From positions 1 to 46,867 of the forward strand of contig NZ_SOHE01000047.1 of the NCBI RefSeq assembly GCF_004403305.1: DNA of 46,867 bases, in the 5' to 3' direction. Origin of the DNA: Cryobacterium frigoriphilum. Its GTDB lineage: Bacteria > Actinomycetota > Actinomycetes > Actinomycetales > Microbacteriaceae. The position numbers and the translations under genes were made by a program. Below are positions 25,375 through 32,264 of the stretch, piece after piece (within the stretch, counting starts at the first letter, position 1; each line of letters opens with the position of its first letter). The notes below the pieces were generated by a model that saw nothing but the letters and a program-made list of their open reading frames with translations, was not told where the DNA came from and searched no databases.

Positions 25375-26604
25375 TCACAGCAGGGCCTGCGCGAATGCCG
25401 TAGCCGTGAGGCCGGGCCGAGGCAGCGGTCGGGGCTGCGCCGCACAGGTTGACATGGTCTGCGCGATCTCGGCCGGGGACAGCGGGCACCAGGTGGCGGC
25501 GGCGGGGAGGGCGGCGGCATCCGTCTTTAATGATCGTGCACCGGAGGCCAGCACGCGTGTGCCGGCGGCGGCGGCCTTGCCGAAGAGTCCGCTCGGGCCT
25601 TCGTTGCTGTGGGCCAGCACCACGCAGTCGGCGGCGGCCACGGCGGAGTCGAGCTCATGGTCGGTGAGCACGCGGTCAATCAGGCGAAAGTCGATGTGGA
25701 GCGCGCGCAGCTCGGCGAGCAGGTGGGCGAGGGGGGCCGTGCTGGCCGCGTTGTCCGCGTCGTTGTGGCGCACGGTGTCGTCGATCTGACCGGCGATCAG
25801 CAGACCGACCCGGGCCTGCTGCTCGGTGGGCAGCAGGGCGAGCGCCGCGACAATGGTCGGCAGGTTTTTGCGGCACGTGATGGCGCCGAGCACGGCGAAC
25901 CAGTAGAGCGGCTGCTGAAGGGACCACGAAGCGCGCAGCGACTGAACGCTGTCGGGAGTGGCCGTCATGGTGACCGGGTCGGGAGCGATCGCGAAGGCGC
26001 TCGTGCCCGTGAACGTCGCGGCCTTCAACACGGATACCCGCACCCGCGCCGCTCGGGTGCCGCGCCGGATCAGAGCGGTTCGCAGCACGGTTTTGAGGGC
26101 TTGCACGCCCGGCAGCGCCTGAGGGAAGGCGCTCTCACGCATGATGAGCAGCGAGAGTTCACCGCGCCCCCGCCAGGTGGGGTTGCGGCCGAGGGCGAGC
26201 GTGAGGCTGTCACCGTTGGGGACGACCACGAGGGTGGTGCCCAGGCGGTGGGACAGCTCGGCCAGGGCGGGGAGGGTGAAGGTGGTGGCGGTGAGGAGGG
26301 TGAGGCGGGGTGGCTTGGCTGTGGCGGCTTCGGTGGCCAGCTCGGCGAGGTGGGTGGCGAATTCGGGCGTGGCGGTGGCACCGGGCCGCAGCACGATGAA
26401 CACGTCGTCACCCCGAGACAGGGCAGCCTCCGCGAGCAGGCGCACGTAGTAGAGGCGGTGCCCTCGAGCGATGCTCTCTACGATCAGGGTGGTGCGGGGC
26501 TGGGCGTGATGCTGGGCCGAGTTCGGCTGGTGGTCGTCGCGGCCCGGCTTGGTTGGCTGGGTGGTGCGCTGGGTGGTGCGCTGGGTGGTGCGCTGGGTGG
26601 TCAA
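25375..26604 (-). CDS. Glycosyltransferase, GT-B fold, with a TTQR repeat N-terminus
   Basis: The 409-residue protein begins with the TTQR repeat (about four copies) from the 12-nt repeat at 26556-26602. It then has TTLIVESIARGHRLYYVRLL, a GT-B-like start. The donor half has LYWFAVLGAITCRKNLPTIV (the usual GxxxxxKN) and VVLAHSNEGPSGLFGKAAAA (SNEGPSG, the E-x7-E region). The only start in frame before the repeat is TTG at 26604, overlapping the stop of the sugar transferase gene (TTGA). This would be the second enzyme of the locus. The sugar is unknown. Confidence 0.75.
   Translation of the reverse strand: MTTQRTTQRTTQRTTQPTKPGRDDHQPNSAQHHAQPRTTLIVESIARGHRLYYVRLLAEAALSRGDDVFIVLRPGATATPEFATHLAELATEAATAKPPRLTLLTATTFTLPALAELSHRLGTTLVVVPNGDSLTLALGRNPTWRGRGELSLLIMRESAFPQALPGVQALKTVLRTALIRRGTRAARVRVSVLKAATFTGTSAFAIAPDPVTMTATPDSVQSLRASWSLQQPLYWFAVLGAITCRKNLPTIVAALALLPTEQQARVGLLIAGQIDDTVRHNDADNAASTAPLAHLLAELRALHIDFRLIDRVLTDHELDSAVAAADCVVLAHSNEGPSGLFGKAAAAGTRVLASGARSLKTDAAALPAAATWCPLSPAEIAQTMSTCAAQPRPLPRPGLTATAFAQALL
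26556..26602. repeat. 12-nt tandem repeat at the 5' end of a glycosyltransferase gene
   Basis: gctgggtggtgc is repeated at 26556, 26568 and 26580, with a partial fourth at 26592. The unit is a multiple of three and encodes TTQR on the minus strand, directly after the TTG start. Changes in copy number would lengthen or shorten the N-terminus without a frameshift. Confidence 0.8.
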
Positions 26605-28175
26605 ATCGCACCGTCCGACACGAGTACGGCGCGCATGGTGCGCCAGAGGATGACGATGTCGCCGGTCAGGCTCCAGTTTTCGACGTAGTAGAGGTCGAGG
26701 CGGATGCTGTCTTCCCAGCTCAGGTTGGAGCGTCCGCTGACCTGCCAGAGGCCGCTCATGCCGGGTTTGACGAAGAGGCGGCGGTGGGCGGCGGAGTCGT
26801 AGAGGTTGACCTCGCCCTCGCGCTGCGGGCGGGGGCCGACGAGGCTCATGTCGCCCCTGAGTACGTTGATCAGCTGAGGAAACTCGTCGAGGGAGTATTT
26901 GCGCAGCGCTCCGCCAACCCGGGTGAGGCGCGGGTCGTTGCGCACCTTGAAGAGCGGGCGGTCGGCCGTGCCCTGTTCTTTGAGCAGTGCCGCGAGTTGA
27001 TCGTCGGCGTTGACGCGCATGGTGCGAAATTTGAGCATGTTGAAGAGCTGGCCGTTGAGGCCGACGCGTTCCTGGCGGTAGAAGACCGGGCCGTCGCTCG
27101 TGAGGGCGACCAAGACGGCGAGCACGATGAGCGCCGGGGAAAGCACGAGCAACAGCAGGCCCGAACCGGCCACGTCGAAGGCGCGCTTGGCGAACCGTTT
27201 GCCCCCCTCGAAACTCGGGGTCTCCACGTGGATGAGCGGAAATCCGGCCACCGGGCGGGTGTGGATGCGCGGGCCGCCGATATCGGTCAGGCTCGGCGCC
27301 ACAACCAGGTGCTGGCGCCCCGGCTCGAGGCCCCAACTGAGCTCACGCACCCGCTCGGGCGGCAGCTCATCGGCGCTCGTGATGATCACGGTGTCGGCAC
27401 CGCTCGCCGTGAGGGCAACCATGATCGTGTCGAGGGTGCCAATGACCGGGATATCGGTGTCGGGCAGGTTCTGCGGGCTTTTGGTGAGCACGGTGCCGGG
27501 GATGCAGGCGCCCACGACGTGGTAACCGGTCTCGGGCTGCTTACCCAGCTCGCGGGCCAGGTGGGTGGCGCTGGCTTGCGAGCCGACGAGCAATACCTGG
27601 GAGGAGCAGCGCCCCATGCGGCGTTCGGCGCCGAGCCATTGCCGCCAGATCCAGCGGGAAAACAGCAGAATCGCGAGGCCCAGGGGCAGGGCGATGAGAA
27701 TGTAGCCGCGGGCCAGGTCGATCTTGACCAGGAAGGCGATGATGGCGATGAGCCCGAACAGGCGCAGCGTACCGTCGGCGATGGCCTTGTATTCGGCGGT
27801 GCCGGTGCCGAGCACGCGCGATTCGCGCGTTCCGTAGAGACGGAGGGTAAGCATCCACGCAAGAATGGTGACCACCGAGATCGTGGAGTAGCTGAGGGTC
27901 GTCATGGTGGCGTTACTGAAATTCACCGGGGTCGAGAAGCCGAGCCAGGCGATTTGCACGCCGAAGACGACCCAGATGAGAACGAGAAAGTCGGTGAGCA
28001 CGACGCGCATCGCGTAGGCGCGGTGCCAGTCGGGGGCAGCATCCCGACCGATGGTCTGTACCGGTGAGGTGCGTGCCCGGGCGGCCTGCGCCTCGGAGGC
28101 TGCTTCGGCTATGCGCGGGGTGCGGCGGCGCGTGGGCGTGAACGCCGGGCCCGGTATGCGGTGTTCAAATGCCAT
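26601..28175 (-). CDS. Polyprenyl-phosphate sugar-1-phosphate transferase (WbaP/WcaJ-like, second locus)
   Basis: The 524-residue initiating enzyme of the second EPS has four N-terminal helices (about 55-170), a CoA_binding_3 domain, one more hydrophobic segment, and the catalytic part. That part has KRAFDVAGSGLLLLVLSP, GPVFYRQERVGLNG, MLKFRTM, LRKYSLDEFPQLINVLRGD, SLVGPRPQREGE and KPGMSGLWQVSGRSNLSWED. The ATG at 28175 lies behind gggaagcgat. It is paralogous to the enzyme at 9789-11312, with shared stretches such as VLIWVVFGVQIAW and DIGGPRIHTRPV. Palindrome site c lies 76 nt upstream. Confidence 0.93.
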   Translation of the reverse strand: MAFEHRIPGPAFTPTRRRTPRIAEAASEAQAARARTSPVQTIGRDAAPDWHRAYAMRVVLTDFLVLIWVVFGVQIAWLGFSTPVNFSNATMTTLSYSTISVVTILAWMLTLRLYGTRESRVLGTGTAEYKAIADGTLRLFGLIAIIAFLVKIDLARGYILIALPLGLAILLFSRWIWRQWLGAERRMGRCSSQVLLVGSQASATHLARELGKQPETGYHVVGACIPGTVLTKSPQNLPDTDIPVIGTLDTIMVALTASGADTVIITSADELPPERVRELSWGLEPGRQHLVVAPSLTDIGGPRIHTRPVAGFPLIHVETPSFEGGKRFAKRAFDVAGSGLLLLVLSPALIVLAVLVALTSDGPVFYRQERVGLNGQLFNMLKFRTMRVNADDQLAALLKEQGTADRPLFKVRNDPRLTRVGGALRKYSLDEFPQLINVLRGDMSLVGPRPQREGEVNLYDSAAHRRLFVKPGMSGLWQVSGRSNLSWEDSIRLDLYYVENWSLTGDIVILWRTMRAVLVSDGAI

Positions 28176-28250
28176 ATCGCTTCCCACTTGCGTCTGTCGG
28201 TACGGTTCGTGCCTGTCGGGAGCGAGGAGACCGACCACTGAAATAACGTA

Positions 28251-28264
28251 CCCCAAATGGGGGG
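28251..28264. promoter_or_regulatory. CCCC/GGGG palindrome upstream of the second sugar transferase gene (site c)
   Basis: ccccaaatgggggg has an almost perfect dyad, ccccaaatgggg being CCCC-AAAT-GGGG. It is 76 nt upstream of the ATG at 28175. It shares the CCCC...GGGG frame and the distance to start with sites a, b and d. Confidence 0.45.
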
Positions 28265-28363
28265 TGGATAACAGAGTCTTTGTGACCTGATCGGGGGGTA
28301 TGTGATGAAAAGCCGAGATCAGCTCAGCAAAAGCCGTGTTGCGCTGGCCCCGCGCGCGGGTGC

Positions 28364-28449
28364 GTACCATTCGACGGAGATTGGCTGGTAGGTGAGTGAC
28401 CGGGGCTTGAAAACAGTCGTTTTCGGGGTGAAACTCCGTCGAATGGTAC
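28364..28449. repeat. 85-bp inverted-repeat element, copy A
   Basis: The left arm gtaccattcgacggag (28364-28379) and right arm ctccgtcgaatggtac (28434-28449) are a perfect 16-bp inverted repeat. The inner 54 nt differ from copies B and C, but the total length (86) is the same within one base. Confidence 0.85.
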
Positions 28450-28544
28450 GGGGGCGCGGGGCTCGAGGGCCGGCCGTGAGCCCTGGGCTGGGGCGGGTTC
28501 CGGGGCCGGCGACGGGGCATCCGTCGACCGCCTCAGGCGTGGGC

Positions 28545-28629
28545 GTACCATTCGACGGAGTTTGGGGCAGCAGGGACAGGTTTGAGGCCGGAGGGGCCGT
28601 TAGCGGGGGGAAACACCGTCGAATGGTAC
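28545..28629. repeat. 85-bp inverted-repeat element, copy B
   Basis: Arms at 28545-28560 and 28614-28629 pair over 14 bp (gtaccattcgacgg / ccgtcgaatggtac). The interior is nearly identical to copy C: cagggacaggtttgaggccg and ggaggggcc. The DNA after copies A and B is also shared (ggggctcgagggccgg), so local duplication spread them. Confidence 0.85.
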
Positions 28630-28688
28630 GGGGGCGCGGGGCTCGAGGGCCGGCGACGGGGCATCCGTCGTCTGCCTCACGCGTGGGC

Positions 28689-28773
28689 GTACCATTCGAC
28701 GGAGATTGGGGCACCAGGGACAGGTTTGAGGCCGGAGGGGCCGGGCGGGGGGGGAAACACCGTCGAATGGTAC
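28689..28773. repeat. 85-bp inverted-repeat element, copy C
   Basis: Arms at 28689-28704 and 28758-28773 pair over 14 bp. Its length is 85 bp. It differs from copy B by a few substitutions and a G-rich run (gggcggggggggaaa). Confidence 0.85.
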
Positions 28774-29628
28774 GGGGGCGAGGCGAACCGGGGTGGAGCT
28801 GGAGCACCGGGAACGCGAGAACAGCTCTGCCGGGCTCGCGAGCCTGCCGCGGGGTTGGGCGCTGGCGCGCCCAACCCCTTGCCCTCGGTATTGCTGCCGG
28901 GCTCTTCGAAGCCCCACGTGCGGCCACCCGGGCGCGGATGTCACCATCACCGCGCGCGGGTTGACCTCCCGTAGTTTTGCGGGTGAACAAAGTTGGCTCG
29001 CGGCTGAACTCCGTCGAATGGTACGGGCAGTTCTGTTGTGCGGCGGTGTGGGCGACGAGGTGAGTATTCGAGGCTTTGATAGCCGCCCAATCGTGCAGTT
29101 CAGAGCCCCCGAGCGGGCGAAAGAGAGCGAATGGTGTCATCGCTCAGTGCCACTGGCCCGCTTGCGGTCAGTAATGACGCCAGTGTCGGCGCCGAAATGG
29201 ATCTTTGGGTGCCGTGCCGGGCGTCCGAGAGCCACGAGGTTGTCGCAAATTCGGACCCTCCGGTGCAACATCGAAAGCTGCTACGTTCTCTCCCGATGTC
29301 GAACGCTCAATCGACGTTACTTCTGCCGCAGTTCAATTTCACAACACTCGGTGCTTCGACTGACTTCCAGAGTGGAGCCGATGCGCGTGTCTGGATCGAC
29401 CGAACCGATGGAGCGCCCCTGTCTGAGTCATACCCACCCCCCTGTAGCCACTGCTTCTGGGTGGACACTTTGGCATTCTTGGAATGCACCGTCATCGCTC
29501 GGCTCACCAGGGCATCTTCACTACACGGACCAACCGGTCCTCATGGTCGCTAACCGCGATGCCGCTCGAGCTGACCAAACTATGTTGTTGTTCGGTGGAA
29601 TGGCAATCGCTTTAGCCCTGCCATGAAT
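28774..29628. other. Gene-free stretch with one orphan repeat arm
   Basis: No gene is supported. A single right arm of the 85-bp element (ctccgtcgaatggtac) lies at 29009-29024 without a partner. The open frames across this stretch, on both strands, show no domain and no ribosome site. From about 29150 the base composition is more balanced than in the flanking DNA, and it may be old IS or phage debris. Confidence 0.4.
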
Positions 29629-29695
29629 ATGGGACCAACATAGGGGGCTTTTGGCCAAGGTCATGGGACCACCTGAATGGCCAGTTATGGGACCA
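29629..29695. repeat. Three atgggacca direct repeats (IS-end remnant)
   Basis: atgggacca occurs at 29629, 29663 and 29687, that is 34 and 24 nt apart. Spaced direct repeats of this kind are typical of IS21/IS481-type ends. No transposase remains nearby. Confidence 0.4.
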
Positions 29696-29919
29696 CTCGG
29701 CGAGCCTTGCTGGTGGTTTATCCGCTGTTACCTTGCTCTGCAGGCCTGGCGTGGTTGCCACCCGCTGCGGGTGCAGGGACGAGTGCCGCGGGGGTGCGGG
29801 GTGTGGAGTGTCGGTGGGTGGTGAGAGGGTCGGGGTGAAAGGTGCGTTCCTGTCTCCGACAGTGGGAGCTGGTGCAGCACGATCACCCGGCAGAATCGGC
29901 CGCTACTTGGGGTGTCGAT

Positions 29920-29962
29920 AAATACCAGACTCAGAAAATGTTCTTGAGATTCTCTGGTATTT
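29920..29962. promoter_or_regulatory. Inverted repeat in the leader of the DUF222-HNH gene
   Basis: aaataccaga (29920-29929) and tctggtattt (29953-29962) form a perfect 10-bp inverted repeat. Inside it, ctcagaa and ttcttgag nearly pair as well. It ends 27 nt before the ATG at 29990. It could be an operator or an mRNA hairpin. Confidence 0.45.
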
Positions 29963-29989
29963 GTCTTCATTCAGGAGTAAACTGAGAAT

Positions 29990-31471
29990 ATGTCACAGAC
30001 ACTCTCGTCGGACACAGATGCCGACCACAATCCGGTAGACCAGCTCGCCCACATCAACGAGCTGCTCGCCAAGGCCCTGACCGGGCTGACCTACTCACTA
30101 CAAGAAGATGCCGAGTCGCTCGCGCTGATGGACGGGCTCGAGCAACTCGGCCGCCGCCTCGATGGCGCCCGCGTCGCCTCAACAGCGGATGTCGCCCGCC
30201 GGGCCGACGTCGAGTACGACGGCGGCACCGACACCCTGTCTGAACGCATGGGCTGCACGGGCAAGCTCGACCTGATCATGAGCGTCACCCACGTGTCGGT
30301 GCGGGAAGTGAAGCGACGCATCAGCCTGGGTGCGCTGACGTCCGTGCGGTCAGAGGTGGGACAGCTGCGACCGGCCGTGTTTCCCACCGTGAGTGCGGCA
30401 CTGGCTGCGGGGGAGATTGGCGTGGACTCGGCCGAGATCATCGCGAAAGGGTTGCAAGAGGTCATCCGGCAGGCCGACCCCTCGGATCTGCACCTCGCCG
30501 AGCGGGTGCTCGTCGCCAACGCGACGGGCGCCCTCAATGCTGACACCGCAGGGCTGCCGGGTGCCGGTATCGCGTTGCCGGCCGATCGGATGCGGGTATT
30601 GATGCACGAGTGGCAGGCCCGCCTCGACCCCGACGGCATCGCACCCCAGGAAGAGGCCCGGGAAGCCAAGAGCAGCATCAGCTTCGGCTCATTCGAACGA
30701 GGCCTCTACCGAATCTTCGGCGGCGTCACCCCCGACCTGCGCGGCGAGTTCGAGACGTATTTCGCGTCACGACTGTCGGCGCGGGCGACGGTGAAGTTTC
30801 TGCCCACGGCCGGACAGACCGAGCTGGACGGGACCGAGGGGTCCGAGGGGTCCGAGGTCGTGCCTGACACCGAGGTCGTCGATATCGACCGTCGCCCCGC
30901 CGGGGAAAAGCGGGCCGACATTCTGCGCGACATGGTCCGCGAAGCGGCCCGCGACCCGAAAGCCGGAGTGATGGGCGGCTCAGCCCCCACCGTCACCGTT
31001 CACGTCAACGCCGTCGACCTCAACGCCGGCCGCGGCGTCGGCTGGATCGACGGAGTCGAAGCCCCGGTGTCGCTCACGACCGTCGACCAGGCCCTCTGCA
31101 GCGGCGGATTCATCCCCGTCCTGTTCGGCCCGAACAACGAGGTCCTCCGAGTTGGCGATAAACGGCGGGCGTTCTCCCCAGCGATGACCAAAGCAATCAT
31201 GTCTCGCGACGGTGGCTGCATCATCCCGGGTTGCGACATTCCGGCGTACTGGACCGAACTCCACCACGTGAAAAGCTACGCCCAGGGCGGCAAAACCGAA
31301 GTCGCCAACGGAGTCTGCCTCTGCTACCGACATCACCACGCCATCGACACCTCGGGCTGGCAAATCCGCATGACCCACGGCAGGCCCGAAGTACTCGGCC
31401 CAGCCTGGATAGACCCGAGCCAGACGTGGCGGCCCGCACAAAACCACCGCGCCAACCGCAGTGTGAGCTGA
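29990..31471 (+). CDS. DUF222 / HNH endonuclease domain protein (13E12-like)
   Basis: The 493-residue protein has an N-terminal DUF222 domain (about residues 20-330), with conserved ILRDMVREAARDP near its end. The C-terminal HNH nuclease has CIIPGCDIPAYWTELHHVKS followed by YAQGGKTEVANGVCLCYRHH and HAID. The HH pair and the Cys residues match zinc-bound HNH folds. Members resemble the repeated 13E12 genes of mycobacteria and occur in many copies in actinobacterial genomes; the cellular role is not established. The ATG at 29990 follows caggagtaaactgag. It is flanked on both sides by repeat-rich DNA and is probably monocistronic. Confidence 0.9.
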   Translation: MSQTLSSDTDADHNPVDQLAHINELLAKALTGLTYSLQEDAESLALMDGLEQLGRRLDGARVASTADVARRADVEYDGGTDTLSERMGCTGKLDLIMSVTHVSVREVKRRISLGALTSVRSEVGQLRPAVFPTVSAALAAGEIGVDSAEIIAKGLQEVIRQADPSDLHLAERVLVANATGALNADTAGLPGAGIALPADRMRVLMHEWQARLDPDGIAPQEEAREAKSSISFGSFERGLYRIFGGVTPDLRGEFETYFASRLSARATVKFLPTAGQTELDGTEGSEGSEVVPDTEVVDIDRRPAGEKRADILRDMVREAARDPKAGVMGGSAPTVTVHVNAVDLNAGRGVGWIDGVEAPVSLTTVDQALCSGGFIPVLFGPNNEVLRVGDKRRAFSPAMTKAIMSRDGGCIIPGCDIPAYWTELHHVKSYAQGGKTEVANGVCLCYRHHHAIDTSGWQIRMTHGRPEVLGPAWIDPSQTWRPAQNHRANRSVS

Positions 31472-31487
31472 GGCGTTGGGGGCTTCC

Positions 31488-31940
31488 GCGGTCTGAGGAT
31501 TGGCTTGCGATGGTCTCGACACGCGCGCGAAGTGCATGCGCGCTGCTCGACCAACGGAAGAAGGGAAGGCACGCTCCCGCGGTCTGAGGATTGGCTTGCG
31601 ATGGTCTCGACACGGGCGCATAAGGCGCGCGCCCTGCTCGACCAACGGAAGGGGGAAGGCACGCTCCCGCGGTCTGAGGATTGGCTTGCCATGGTCTCGA
31701 CACGGGCGCATAAGGCGCGCGCCCTGCTCGACCAACGGGAGGGGGGAGGAAGGCGCGCTCCGCGGTCTGAGGAATGGCTTGCGATGGTCTCGACACGGGC
31801 GCATAAAGCGCGCGCCCTGCTCGACCAACGGAAGGGGGAAGGCGCGCTCCGCGGTCTGAGGATTGGCTTGCGATGGTCTCGACACGCGCGCGAAGTGCAT
31901 GCGCGCTGCTCGACCAACGGGAGGGGGAAGGCGCGCGGCC
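31488..31940. repeat. Five tandem ~90-nt repeats
   Basis: Units start with gcggtctgaggattggcttg at 31488, 31579, 31669, 31762 and 31851 (91, 90, 93 and 89 nt apart). Each has atggtctcgacac, a gcgcgc-rich hairpin core (for example cgcgcgaagtgcatgcgcgc) and gctcgaccaacgg. The core comes in two versions, one in units 1 and 5, another (gggcgcataaggcgcgcgcc) in units 2-4. Confidence 0.9.
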
Positions 31941-32100
31941 TGGTCGACCAACGGGAGGGGGAAGGGGCGCGGCCTGGTCGACCAACGGGAGGGGGAAGGC
32001 GCGCTGCTCGACCAACGGGAGGGGGAAGGGGCGCGGCCTGGTCGACCAACGGGAGGGGGAAGGGGCGCGCGCTGGTCGACCAACGGGAGGGGGCAGGCGG
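31911..32100. repeat. Six tandem ~34-nt short repeats
   Basis: cgaccaacgg begins at 31911, 31945, 31979, 32009, 32043 and 32077 (34, 34, 30, 34 and 34 nt). Each is followed by gagggggaagg. These look like the right end of the ~90-nt unit, amplified on its own. The array runs to within 21 nt of the stop of the 47-aa gene. Confidence 0.85.
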
Positions 32101-32120
32101 TGGGCGGCGCAGAACGACGG

Positions 32121-32264
32121 CTAGTTGAGGGAGGTCACGGCCCAGGCTATGAGGGCGATGTCGAAGAGCACGAAGAGCGTGATGCCGAGGATGATCCAGG
32201 GGCGGTGGCGGGCAGCGTCTTTGGGCACATGGCGCACCGGCGGCTTAGAGCGAAAGATAGTCAT
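32121..32264 (-). CDS. 47-residue membrane peptide downstream of the second Wzc gene
   Basis: The start overlaps the Wzc stop (TGATG). The product begins MTIFRSKPPVRHVPKDAARH and has one helix, WIILGITLFVLFDIALIAWA, ending WAVTSLN-stop. Its RHVPxD-x6-W-x7-FVLxD-x5-WAV pattern matches, without gaps, the N-terminal 40 residues of the 326-aa Asp-box protein at 11335-12315, which also lies in the operon of a Wzc paralogue. So it is a real gene rather than a random frame. It could be a Wzc-associated membrane peptide, or what is left after loss of an outer domain. No phosphatase gene lies between it and the kinase here. Confidence 0.75.
   Translation of the reverse strand: MTIFRSKPPVRHVPKDAARHRPWIILGITLFVLFDIALIAWAVTSLN

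Noticed and set aside
28176..28520. Upstream extension of the second sugar transferase frame to 28520
   Set aside because: It crosses the 85-bp repeat A and palindrome site c; the ATG at 28175 has a good ribosome site and matches the family start.
28319..29140. Minus-strand frame with PYHSTE and VEWYA repeats
   Set aside because: The repeated peptide is just the translated arm of the 85-bp inverted-repeat elements; there is no domain or start signal.
31488..32100. A CRISPR-like array
   Set aside because: Repeats are contiguous, 90 and 34 nt long, with no unique spacers between short direct repeats, and there are no cas genes.
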